Shown here piece after piece: positions 1-10,852 of a stretch of DNA of 64,000 nucleotides. Location of the stretch: positions 1 through 64,000 of the forward strand of contig KV748194.1 of NCBI GenBank assembly GCA_001692895.1, given 5' to 3'. The translations under genes were made by a program, and so were the position numbers. The notes under the pieces were generated by a model. It worked only from the letters and a program-made list of their open reading frames with translations. It did no database searches and was not told where the DNA came from. How positions within the stretch are numbered: position 1 is the first letter of the stretch; each line of letters opens with the position of its first letter. The DNA comes from Cenococcum geophilum 1.58 (lineage: Eukaryota > Ascomycota > Dothideomycetes > Gloniales > Gloniaceae).

Positions 1-272
1 CTTTATATAGAGCTTTATATAGAGCTTTATATAGAGCTTTATACAAAGCTTTATATAGTATTTAATTTTACTTTTTTACTATTTTAGCATTTTCTAGCAT
101 TTAGCAGCTAAATGCTAATACTTAATTATAAATGCGGTATTTGGCGCTAAATGCTAGTACTTAATAATAAATGCGGCATTTAGCTGCTAAATGCTAGAAA
201 ATGCTAGAAATGCTAGAAAATGCTAAAATGGCAGAAAAGTAAAATTAGATGCTGGTAAATTTTTTCCTAACG
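1..272 (-). mobile_element. End of minisatellite-bearing TIR element (copy A)
   Basis: Positions 1-60 are the tail of a 12-bp array (unit like agagctttatat). Positions 61-272 form an imperfect fold-back whose outer end reads ctggtaaattttttcctaacg, the same terminus as the elements at 1251, 47109 and 63681. The rest lies left of the window. The orientation matches the 47109-48798 copy. Unlike the other copies no TA follows the terminus (tt at 273-274), so this end may be mutated or rearranged. The adjoining 273-1250 is gypsy sequence. Confidence 0.75.
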
Positions 273-1250
273 TTAGTCCCTTATAGCTTAGGACGCTATT
301 TCTCTAAAGCCTTAATAATAGCTAAGAGTTCTTTATTATAGATTTTATAGTTATACTTTAACGTAAAATGCTTTATAGAGAAGAATATAACTAGTCTTAA
401 TTTTCCGTTATTATTATATTAGGAAAGGACTCCACTAAAAACCTAATTTAATATATCTATCTTTACTACTGTTTTCTTTATATGGTTATAGTATGCTAGT
501 ACTAGTACTAAAGTAAAGGCTCCCTTAAGGGCCTTAAACGATTTAGCTTATTTTAGTCCCTATAGCTATCTAATATCCTTCTTTAGGAGTTTTATTATAG
601 GTATAGCAATAATAAAGTAACCTTAAATAAATTATTAGTAGAAGTTCGCGAAGCTAAGAAATTATTATAGTTCTTTAATTAATGTTGGGTCCTTTTATTC
701 CTATAAGGCCTATACCTTTTTAAGGTCTATAATTATACTATTAGTTAAGATAATTAAGCCGAGGTATTTTATTTTAGTAAAGTAGAACTTAAACTTATTA
801 ATATTAATCTAAAGTCTAGCATTACTAAGTCTTTAGATAACTTTATTTATATACTTAATATACTCGGCGCGTATTTTAGAAAAGATAAGGATGTTATTAA
901 GGTAGATAGTATAGTAGTTGTTAAGGGCGTTATATAGAATATAGTTAATATAGTTTTAGAATATAATAGGTGCGTTATAAAGACTAAATAGTATAATTAG
1001 TATCTTATAGAGTCTAAACTGGGTAATAAATACTATAAGCTATTTATAGCCCTTTATAATCCGGATCTAGTTAAACATAGTAATTATATTAAGTTTAGTA
1101 AAGTACTTAGCACTATAAAGTGCGTTAAGTGTCTTATAGATTAGTAGTAGTGGGTACTAATTCTTAATAGTAACTATATTTAGGCCTTAGTAGTTATAAT
1201 AGATTTATATACTGCTGCCGGGCTTAATAGTAAGAAGGAGTAATATAGTA
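273..1250 (-). mobile_element. Ty3/gypsy relic, RT and RNase H part
   Basis: Read on the minus strand this stretch resembles the second half of a fungal Ty3/gypsy reverse transcriptase, including the region after the YxDD box and the KYLG-type motif, followed by the start of RNase H. It is a heavily RIPed fossil with many breaks. It belongs to the same element as 3644-7138. The TIR element 1251-3643 was inserted into the reverse transcriptase region with a TA duplication. The element's 3' end is lost at 272, where another TIR element abuts. Confidence 0.75.
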
Positions 1251-1476
1251 CGTTAGGAAAAAAATTACTAGCATTTAATTTTACTTTTCTGCCATTTTAG
1301 CATTTTCTAGCTTTTCTAGCATTTTCTAGCATTTATTATTAAGTACTAGCATTTAGCGCTAAATGCCGCATTTATAATTAAGTATTAGCATTTAGCAGTA
1401 TTTATAATTAAGTATTAGCATTTAGCTGCTAAATGCTAGAAAATGCTAAAATGGTAGAAAAGTAAAATTAAATACT
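1251..1476. repeat. Fold-back terminus of copy B
   Basis: This is an imperfect palindrome built on tagcatttagc / gctaaatgcta words. The left arm has attttacttttctgccatttt and the right arm aaaatggtagaaaagtaaaat. The same fold-back occurs at 61-272, 48505-48798 and 63681-63916. In the last two, both outer ends carry the element terminus, so the fold-back alone could be a complete MITE. Confidence 0.8.
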
Positions 1477-2095
1477 GCATAAAGCTCTATATAAAGTTCT
1501 GTATAAAGTTCTGTATAAAGCTCTATATAAAGCTCTATATAAAGTTTTATATAAAGTTCTATATAAAGCTCTACACGAAGCTCTATATAAAGTTCTATAT
1601 AAAGTTCTATATAAAGTTCTATATAAAGTTCTATATAAAGTTCTACACGAAGCTCTGTATAAAGCTCTATATAAAGTTTTACACAAAGTTCTATATAAAG
1701 CTCTATACGAAGTTTTACACGAAGTTCTATATAAAGCTCTGCACGAAGTTTTATACGAAGTTCTATATAAAGCTCTGTACGAAGTTCTATATAAAGTTCT
1801 ATATAAAGCTCTACACGAAGTTCTATATAAAGTTCTATATAAAGCTCTATACGAAGTTCTATATAAAGTTCTATATAAAGCTCTGCATAAAGTTCTATAC
1901 AAAGTTCTATATAAAGCTCTATATAAAGTTCTGCACGAAGCTCTGCACGAAGTTTTATACGAAGTTTTATATAAAGCTTTGTATAAAGCTCTATATAAAG
2001 CTCTATATAAGGCTCTATATAAAGCTTTATATATAAAGGCTCTATATAAGGCTCTACGCAAAGCTCTATATATAGAGGCTCTATACGAAGCTCCG
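1476..2095. repeat. 12-bp minisatellite (about 50 units)
   Basis: The unit is ctctatataaag with variants ctctacacgaag, ttctatataaag and ctctgcacgaag. Variants differ mostly by C/T and G/A, as expected if RIP acted on an original ctctgcacgaag unit. Because the period is a multiple of 3 it gives long open frames reading RALY/RTLY repeats, which are not genes. An almost unmutated version of the unit is at 22270-22590. Confidence 0.92.
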
Positions 2096-2239
2096 TATTA
2101 GGTCCCCGCTATATTCCTAATAGCCTCTAAACGTGCCTTTACTAAGTATACCCCCTATATACACCTAGGTAGCCACCTTATTTTTTACCCTTCCTTATAT
2201 CCTCCCTACCTAGGAAGACACTAGAATAATAGCTAGTAG

Positions 2240-2700
2240 ATGACCGTTACCGGAGCTAGACGACCGTTAGAGCTAGACGACTGTTATTAGAGCTAGATAA
2301 CTGTCGCTAGAGCTAGATAACCGTCGCTAGAGCTAAACAATTGTCGTTAGAGCTAGATAACCGTTGTTAGAGCTAGATAACCGTTGTTAGAGCCAAATAA
2401 CCGTTGTTAGAGTTAGACAACCGTTGTTAGAGCTAGATGACCGTCGCTAGAGCTAGATAACTATTGCTAGAGCTAGACGACCGTTAGAGTTAGACGACCG
2501 TTGTTAAAGCTAGACGACTGTTACTAGAGCTAGATAACCGTCGCTAGAGCTAGACAACCGTTAGAGCTGGACGACCGTTAGTAGAGCTAGACGACCGTCG
2601 CCGGAGCTAGATAACCGTTGTTATCGCCACACGACCGTTGCTAGAGCCACACGACTGTTACTAGAGCTATATAACCGTTGCTAGAGCTATATAATAACCG
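2240..2700. repeat. 20-bp minisatellite
   Basis: About 22 units of ccgttgttagagctagataa with variants ending tagacga, plus a few shortened units (ccgttagagctagacga). The spacer between the 12-bp and 20-bp arrays (2096-2239) is single copy in this element and is matched, inverted, at 48040-48175. Confidence 0.9.
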
Positions 2701-2754
2701 TTTAAATAACTAGCTAGCGAACACAATAAACGATTTAATTAATTAATTAAATTA

Positions 2755-2945
2755 AGGTAATATAGATAGGTAGGCATAGACAGGTAGGTATAGATAGGTA
2801 GGCATAGACGGGTAGGTATAAATAGATAGATAGACAGATAGATAGATAGATAGATAGGTAGGTAGGCAGGCAGGCAGGCAGGCAGGCAGGTAGGTAGGTT
2901 AGTAGGTAGGTAGGTAGGTAAGTTAGTAGGTAAGTAAGTAGAAGA
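2755..2945. repeat. Tetranucleotide tract GATA/GGTA/GGCA
   Basis: A run of 4-bp units grading from gata through ggta to ggca and back. The three unit types are related by C/T and G/A transitions, so they could be one microsatellite at different RIP stages. The counterpart in copy C is at 47465-47705. Confidence 0.9.
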
Positions 2946-3039
2946 GAACCGTCACTATATATTAAATTATCTAAAATAATATAATTTATTTTGCACTAAC
3001 TACGTAGAAAGAGTAATGCTTATTTATTACTTAAAGTAA

Positions 3040-3330
3040 GTAAGATATATAGAATATGTAAGAAAGGCATTATATATAAAATGTGTAAGAAGGGCATTAT
3101 ATATAAAATGCGTAAGAAGGGCATTATATATAGAATGCGTAAGAAGGGCATTATATATAGAATGCGTAAGAAGGGCATTATATATAGAATGCGTAAGAAG
3201 GGCATTATATATAGAATGCGTAAGAAGGGCATTATATATAGAATGCGTAAGAAGGGCATTATATATAGAATGCGTAAGAAGGGCATTATATATAGAATAT
3301 ATAAGGAGGGCATTATATACAGAATGCGCA
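3040..3330. repeat. 27-bp minisatellite (about 10 units)
   Basis: The unit is gcattatatatagaatgcg plus taagaagg. The central units are identical or nearly so. The period is a multiple of 3, so repetitive open frames arise on both strands and are not treated as genes. Copy C has only about three units (47305-47400), so the array length varies between copies. Confidence 0.92.
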
Positions 3331-3339
3331 AAATGCGTA

Positions 3340-3545
3340 ATTAGCTGCACTATATTATTAAATATAGTAGTCTGCCATACTGCATTATTAAATATAGTAG
3401 TATACCGCACTGCATTTTTAAATATAGCAGTATGCCGCACTATATTGTTAGATACAGCAGTACGTAGCAGTATGCCGCATTACATTATTAAATGCAGCAG
3501 TATACCGCACTGCATTATTAAATGCAGTAGTATACTACACCTTAG
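3340..3545. repeat. Degenerate ~30-bp repeats
   Basis: Six or seven units around gcactgcattattaaatata followed by gtagtatgcc. A shorter version is at 47205-47290. The spacer that follows contains a short inverted motif (tatacgttacacgttata) just before the right TIR. Confidence 0.8.
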
Positions 3546-3643
3546 TCAATACTATACGTTACACGTTATAGTGCGCGGAATGCGCATTTGGCCGCTAAAT
3601 GCTGCTAAATGCTGTTAAAATGCTAGTAAATTTTTTCCTGACG

Positions 3644-6600
3644 TAGCTAGTAAGGTTAATTTATGGATAAAACCTTTATCTAGTATTTTATTAATCTACT
3701 TCTTTATATACCTAAGTTTAGCAGGTAAAAGTAGTCTATTTTTATAATATGGGGCCTAGTTTCTAGAGATAATCTCAATTTAATAGTCCTATAGTTAGTA
3801 AAAGGGCAGCTTATTTACGTTTTTAGGGAGAAAGTGCTTAATATATTTATATAACTTCTTTAGTAGGCGTTATAGAATACCTTTATGGGTTAATCCTAGT
3901 TTGCCTTTTAGGAATTTTTTAATATTAGTGTTAACTATCTTCTGATATAAAAGCTTGGGTTTAGTTTTTAGATTTATCTTAAGAAAGTTATAAAAATAGA
4001 AAGGAAGCGCTTTACGGGCTTCTTTTATTATATAGTTACCTTCTACTAGCTAGCGGAAAGACTTTTCTAATAGGTTTAGTACTTCTATTAGGCCTATAGG
4101 CAGCTCTTTAAGCAGCTATTAGTACTTATTTTGTTTAATTAGTTCTACTAGCTCCGCTATATAGATCCTTATTACCTTTATGTATTTTTATTTATAGAAC
4201 TAGGTAAAATTAATAGCATAAGTGTATTTAATATTGTCTAGGTTAGGGCGTATCTAATTCTTTAGTGCTACGGCTAGGCTAGCACGGCTTAGTTAGCCTA
4301 GGGGGGCAGAAATAAGGCGGCAGCCCTATATAGTACGCGCGGGAGATAGGTATAAGGTTAGGCGTTATAGTGGCGCGGTTTTTATTATCTGGGTTTTAGT
4401 AGTTCTATAGCTAGTCCTTACTATAACGCGAGCTATAGTATATATATATAGCATATGGCTTAGTTCTAGGTATTAAGCTAAGCGGCTAGGGTTTAAATAG
4501 TGCCTAGGTTAGGGTTAGATTCTTAGTAATAGTAGCGTAAAGCAGACCTTCTTCTTTAGTCTTGGTAGGGCTGGCTAGCCTATTATTTTAGTCTTAAGTG
4601 CTAAGGTAGTCTAGTCTTCTACTATCTTATTTCTTTACAGCTATATAGGCTCCCCTTTATTAGGAACGTCTTCTACTATTAGGGCTTTATATATAGTCTT
4701 AGGTACTAGGCTTAGTAGTACTAAGTATCTATATAGGGCGTCCCTACTATCGTCGGTTATCCCCTATGGGAGGTAGTGCCTAGAGTAGTAGTCTAAGTTA
4801 AAGTGGATCTTAAGTTTCCTAAAGCTAGAATAGGGTTTATGCTTCTAAAGCTAAGGTATACTTAGAATAATTAGGGTAGTGGGTAAAAGTTTAGTAATAA
4901 AAAAGAGCATAGCTTTAGTATGGAGGCCGATTAATATTTAGGTAGTAAAGTAGTCTATAATAAGCGAAGTTAGAATGCTATTTATAAGGTATAATAGCCT
5001 AGGGACTAGCAGCTTCTTAGTTATAACATTATACTTTCTTATAATAAACTCTATGTTAGTAAATACTATTATAGTACTACTGGAGTCTACTAGGCTTATT
5101 ATATTAATATAAACTTAGGGGTATAGGTTATATACTAAGGAGAGTTAGGTTTAAATAAGGATTAATTTCTTATTACTATTTGCTAATCTAAGATTAAGTA
5201 GCAGCTTACTAATAGAAAGGACTAATTAATTTAGTAATAGGGACCTAATCTTCTCGTCTTCTTCCTTATATAGTTTAAACCCTTAAACGCGACTTAGTCT
5301 AAGGGTTTACCTTTTAACAACTAGGGTATAAGGCTATCTTAGTAGGGTGGTCTAGTGTCCGTCTAGCTGGCGGTATTAGTTTTAGTCTTAGTTAGGGTAT
5401 AGAAAGATAATACCTTACTAATAATATAGCCGTGTTTATATTCGCTAGCGCAGAGTCACTAATACTAAGTATTATTAATAAGTTAGGCTCCTATATAGGG
5501 TATAGTTTAAAGTAACTAAGCTATAGGGTTAAAGGGGGGGGGTTATCCGCCGCGGCTATAATAGGCTCCGTAGTCGCCGCGTCTATAATAGACTCTACGG
5601 TTGCCGCGCCCGCGGTTATTAGTTCGCGTTATTTAGTAGGGTGGTATTAGAACTAGGTTTGCTATCTTAGTAGGGTTATAGGTATTCTTCTAGTGGCTAG
5701 GTAGGCTATAGGCAAAATATAATCTATTATTAACGCGGCGCTTACGCTCCATATCTAAGATTTTATTAAGGTCTATAGGTTCTCTAGTTACTACTAGGGT
5801 TAGAATTAATATAGGGGTAAGGGCTTAGGTAGGTGGTGGTTAGCGTTTTTCTTAAGGTTAGCTTAGTGTGTATAGTTCGCGAGGTTCTTAGTAAATATAT
5901 CTATCTACTTACTCCAACCTATATAGTCGCTATTATTAATTTTATAGGCAAGTCTAAGTACCAGCTCTTCCATTTTTGGAGAAATAAACTTTTAAAGTAG
6001 GTCTACCTTTTATTTATCTATCTTTTTAACGCAGACTATTAGCTTATTAAGCTCTCCCTTTTAAAACTAGTAGTTACGCTTACCCTAGGGGAAATAGTTA
6101 AGCTTATTTTTTGCGACCTAGGTTATATTAAGGACCTTATAGTAGGTAGTAAGGTCTTTAAGTATATCTTCCTTAATAGGCCATTTCCACGCAGATATAT
6201 TATTTGGGTTCTTATATATAAGCTCTAAGCCCTACTTAATAAACTTATAGGCCTTATTTTTTAGTATATCTAAGATATAAAGGATTTAAAACTAAACTAT
6301 ATTAAAGTAGTCCTAGTCCTAGTTAAAGACTTCCTTAATCTTAATATGCCAGGTTTTAAAATTGGCTTATTATTCTAGTGGGGTGCCTTTTCCGCTAAAT
6401 ATTAGCGGGTCTTTAGATCTCCGTTTTTTCTACTAGGTTACTACTATTATTATAGGGGTTAATTATTTTAGAACGGCAATAGTCTCTACCTAGGAGTTAA
6501 TAGTTCCTATTTAGGAAGCAATAAGAGTATTAAGGTTTTTATTTGCTTTTTTATTAGCGGTGTTTGTGTTATATATACACTATAGTCCTACTTTAATATT

Positions 6601-7138
6601 ATTAAGGAACTTGTTAGTATAGTTAATAAGGGTAAAGTAAGCTTTGCTAGGCTTAAAGGTCTTAGGGTATAATAGAGAGCGGCGGATTATTTACGCGATA
6701 TTAGGGTATATCTCTATAAAGAGGTCTATAAAAACGTTGCGGGGGTTTTAGGTTTTAGCTATTTTAGTATTATTAGTGTCGCCTATTTAGGCGCTAGGTA
6801 AAAACTAAGGATTATTTTAGGACTGTGCTGGGGACGTATTAGTTTTAGTAGAGGCGCGTATAGGTCGCGATTGCTCTAGGGCGGAGGTTAATTAGCTAGG
6901 GTATAAGGAATTGGTAATTATAACGGGGCGTAAATTAAAGATACTATAAACTGTTACAGTGCTGCAATAAAGTAGACTAAATAACTACGTTATGGTATAA
7001 AGAGGGGAAGAAGGTAAAAAGGGGGTATTGTATATAAATAGTAGGGCCGGCCGCCAAGTCACTAGTGGTGGGCCAGCTAATAGTAGGAAATAGTACGAGA
7101 CAGTATAAAACAGTATGCGTTAGGTCAGTGCCGTGACA
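3644..7138 (-). mobile_element. Ty3/gypsy relic, LTR-gag-protease-RT part
   Basis: Minus-strand order from high to low coordinate: LTR (6952-7138), a gag region (about 5900-6900), an aspartic protease region near 5060-5110, and the start of reverse transcriptase at 3650-4200. It continues at 273-1250 beyond the inserted TIR element. The order protease before RT fits Ty3/gypsy. It is strongly RIPed and has many breaks. Its LTR abuts copia reverse-transcriptase sequence at 7139, so it probably inserted into the copia element. The other LTR lies outside the window. Confidence 0.75.
6952..7138 (-). repeat. Gypsy LTR
   Basis: On the minus strand it begins TGTCACGGCACTGACC and ends GCACTGTAACA, an inverted terminal pair typical of fungal gypsy LTRs. 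It is 187 bp. Boundaries are inferred from these termini because the partner LTR is not in the window. Confidence 0.6.
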
Positions 7139-10100
7139 TTACTCTAGAAAGTATACTAATATTAAGCGCTAAAGGTACATCTTTAATTAGATATAGGCCT
7201 AGGTAATATCTTATAAATAAACCGCTATTTTATTCTTTATTAAGGAGGGAGCTAGCGTAATAATAACTCGCTATCTAGCTTATTAAATTATAGGAGATTA
7301 TATAAGAATTACCTCCTTAGTATTATTGTTATAACCTTAGATAATAAGCTTTAATTTCTTAAATAGGGCGTTAGTAGCTTTGCCTTTAATCTTATTAACT
7401 ATTCTTAACTTAAAGATACGAACTTTATTAAACTTAGTAGGGTTATACTTCTTAGATTTAAAGACTCCTTTTATAATAAGACTATTAATCTCCTACTTAT
7501 TAGATGCTTAGAAAGGAGCTTTAGGGGTTATAATATAACCTTTCTTTTCGAGCTGTTTTGTAAGCTTAAAGTTAGCCTTCTCCTTAGCTGTTATAAAGGC
7601 CATTAATAACTTAACTCTATTCTTAATAGTAGTAATAAATTGCTCTTTAAAATTAATAAAGTGTTAGCGATTTTATAATCCCTTTAGGCGACCTCTACTA
7701 CGTTATAGTTGCGGTATATCTACTATAATTATATTAAAATTATAGTTGCCTTTTAGAGTACGTTAATTGTAGTTCTTCTTTAGGGCATTTTTTAGGGCAT
7801 CCTGTAAAGGCTTAAAACTATTATCTTTATAGTAAGGCTTAATAACAGTTAAATAGAATTAAGTGGGTCTGTAAGGCATCTAAATAGTATAAGTTTAACT
7901 ATTAATTATAATAAGTTAATATAGGCCTAACTACTCTCCCCTTTTACGCTATACACGTACCTTAGACTAGAGTAGTAGATTAAGCGTAATTAAGGTATTT
8001 AGGCTATTTCTTATTCCTAGTACATTGTTAACTTAGTATATAGCGTAGAAACGTTATACCTCCTTAGCTTATTATATAATAGAGGGCGATAATAAAGAAT
8101 TGTTAGTTATTTAAGGGTAGGCGCTAAAGGCTAGTAATATAGGTATAAGTTTATTTAGGCCAGCGGAATTATTAATAGCTTTAATAGCTATTTATAAGGT
8201 AAGTTTTTTACTAGCGTTCTCTAGTTTTAAAGAGATAATCTTATATGCGTAGCGTAATAGCGTATAATATTACTCTACTTTTTTAATACTATTATATGCC
8301 TTAATAGGGACTTCCTTAACCTTAATTGCTATTGCCTTTATCTATTATTAAAACTCTATAAATAAGAAGTTCTTTCCTATATTATTGACGATTTAATTAG
8401 GGGGTTCTAGGTAAATATTAATCTAGTATAATTAAAGGGTATTTTATATATTTCTAGCTAATATATCCTTTAAGAAACGTACGGCTTAGAAGAAGGTTAA
8501 GAAGTTAATAACTTAGAGTACTGGCTTACCGCTAAGATATATAATATTAACAATAATATAGAAGTTAAAGTTATAGTTATTTTTAAGGGTAAACTTAAAT
8601 CAGCTAGGGGACTTTTAGTTTATTTAGTAGTAATAGTAGTACTTTATAAGATGCTTAATTGCCTTAACTTTAACTTTATAGCCTACTTACTAAAGAACCC
8701 TAAGCAATTAATAAATGGATAGGTGGCTAAAATAATGGTATAGTTAGCGTAACTCTAACTTAGTTAAGTAGCTCTAAGTAATACTCTTTTCTAGTTAATA
8801 AAGAAGTAACTAGAGGTAACCTTACTTGCGTATAATAGGCACCCAATTATCTCCCTAAATAAGTATATTCTTAAGGTTATTAAGCTTAACGCCTAATTTA
8901 TTTATATCTTTAATATAAAATAGAAATAGGGTGTTTATAGGAATAATGTAAAAAGTAATATATCCTAAGGGGGTTTGGACCCTAATCGTGCTAAGAGAGA
9001 TTATAATACCCTTACCAAAATAAATCGTATATTAGCCTACCGTTAAATAGTTAATCTAGATAAAGTTATTAAGCTATTAAAGAGCTTAAACTTAAGGTTC
9101 TCCTACTATAGATACTCCTGCGGCTCCGGTATCTGATATAATACTATAAAAGATATTTACTAAATATTTATTATTAAAGGAGAACGCGGAATTCTCCTTT
9201 AGCTTATTAAAGATATCTAACTTTATAATAGAATGGAGTGTAGATTAGTTATTAAGAATAGCAATAGTTTATAAGCTATTTACCTTACTATACTTAGTAA
9301 AGTATTAGTTAGGGAAATAGTCCTTAATTTCTATATCTATAAGGAGCTGTTTGGTTTTATTAACCTTACCCTTAAGATCTTTTATGCCTTTATATTAAAC
9401 TAGGAAGCTTTAGAAGTAGGCTATAGTAACCTTTTAATTTTTAATATTTCTTATATTTTGGCAAAACTTATTATATGCCTCCTTTTACTTATTAAAAGAG
9501 TGCCTAGTTAACTAGTAACTTAGCTTCTTATAAACGTAGCACTTCTTCTAGTAATTACTTTAAAATAAACTTCTATAATTGCCTCGTGGTCGGCGTTAAT
9601 TATACCCTCTACTATAGTCCCTACTATAACCACTATATATTTAATCAGTCCAGTTATAGTTATATTAGTTAGCCGGGTCAGCCGGGTTAATTAAAGTAGG
9701 TTAGAGTTAGGCGTTAAATTACTATACTTTTTAAGAGCGTAGAGCAGTGCTAATAGAAGATCTTAATTAAGTATATATTCCTTTATAGGTATTTATAGGA
9801 TTAAAAAGAGTAAGGTTGTATTCTTTAACGCCTTAGCATGCATTAATAACTTAATTACGTAGGCTGAAATCCTTTTAATATAATTTAGATAAACTATGCT
9901 AAATCGTCTAAAGTTAATTAAAGAGCTTTTAAAGATAATTACGCTAAGGGATACCTGGGTTTATAGCAATAATTCTTAAAAAGGTAGTCTCTTTCTATTC
10001 TAATATATACTGCTATTTATTCTTTTCTGTTTTAAAGTGGCATCTTAACTTATATATTATACGGTTAAAATTATATCCTTTTCCTTATTCCTACCTCTAT

Positions 10101-10272
10101 ATTTTGGTACAATTATTATATATACGGTGTGAATATTGCAGATTAATTGCGCTTATATTTTATAATATAGAGAATTTATAGGTAAACCTAGAAGCCTTTA
10201 TGGCACTTCCTTCTTAATATAGTAATTGTTAATTGTGTCCTACTATCTTCCTACTAACCTACTAATTGATAT
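7139..10272 (-). mobile_element. Ty1/copia relic, internal region
   Basis: On the minus strand there is a gag-type zinc-knuckle region near 9470-9560, an aspartic protease motif DTGAAGVSIVGE near 9093-9140, an integrase-like region (about 8000-8700) and the start of a fungal copia reverse transcriptase (7145-7500). Protease and integrase before RT is the copia order. It is an old, heavily RIPed fossil with many breaks. It is cut off inside RT where the gypsy LTR begins, so the rest is either left of the window or lost. Confidence 0.75.
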
Positions 10273-10520
10273 TGTCGGTATCACCCGGGGGTACTGCAAT
10301 TGCAATATAAGGTAACTGGTTCTTAATTTATTCGTTTTTTTTTCTCGTCTACCAAAAGAGAAAGAAAGGGGTAGTAAAGGTCGGGCTATCTATCGGGCCG
10401 TGGGCAGTCAGGTGACCTACGCTACGCATACAGCCCCTACCGCATACACTCTACGCCATTTATCTAATAACAATATTTATAACCTCTACTCGTACAGACA
10501 GATATAGATATCGCGAGAAT
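10273..10520 (-). repeat. Copia LTR (approximate end)
   Basis: It starts TGTCGGTATCACC in plus orientation, the same terminal word as the solo LTR at 24933-25135, and holds a similar ataacctct segment near 10480. The right boundary is uncertain. 10521-10852 shows no gene, and sequence from about 10640 is no longer RIPed. Confidence 0.5.
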
Positions 10521-10852
10521 AGCCACAAGTAATTTTTAATTAACCTCCGTAAAGCCTTATTTAAATACTTAATTTAAAAGCGAAAGAATTGTATATTTAA
10601 ACACCTACCTTGACGTTCTATATATGATATAATATGGGTCCCTATAGCGCAGCATTAGCTAATTAAGCTGTTCCCAAGGGAGGTTTATTGCTTAGCTTGT
10701 ATAGAGGCTGGCAGGCGTGCTTAAGAGCAGTGCATTGAGCGTTGAAAGGCTCTGTCAGAGCTTTCACCTAATACTACAAGGAAACCTCGCGATAGTAAGG
10801 AATGAGAGAGGCGTGCGCGTCCTCCAAGGACTCATTCCGGCTGCAGTATATG

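Larger units (their letters stand above)
1251..3643 (+). mobile_element. Composite minisatellite TIR element (copy B)
   Basis: This is a 2393-bp element with inverted ends, CGTTAGGAAAAAA.. at the left and ..TTTTTTCCTGACG at the right, flanked by TA at 1249-1250 and 3644-3645. Between the ends it holds no gene. It is an ordered series of tandem arrays: a fold-back (1251-1476), a 12-bp array, a short spacer, a 20-bp array, a tetranucleotide array, a 27-bp array and a degenerate 30-bp array, then a short GC-palindromic spacer and the right TIR. The same modules occur in the same order, inverted, at 47109-48798. TA flanks and TIRs suggest a non-autonomous DNA transposon of the Tc1/mariner type, but no transposase partner is identified. 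It sits inside a gypsy relic. The TIR, order and flanks are seen directly; the transposition mechanism is inferred. Confidence 0.85.

Noticed and set aside
1468-2061. Long minus-strand frame with RALY/RTLY repeats
   Set aside because: It is a by-product of a 12-bp tandem array; the period is a multiple of 3, so all phases stay open. No start context, composition or homology supports a protein.
1476-2095. Telomere or subtelomere repeat
   Set aside because: The unit is not TTAGGG-like, lies inside a TIR-bounded element and recurs in both orientations within the window.
2240-2700. CRISPR-like regular repeats
   Set aside because: Units are contiguous with no unique spacers and the genome is eukaryotic.
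3020-3440. Overlapping frames on both strands with repeats such as YIMPFLRIL and RKKGIIYRM
   Set aside because: All come from the 27-bp array, on both strands at once.
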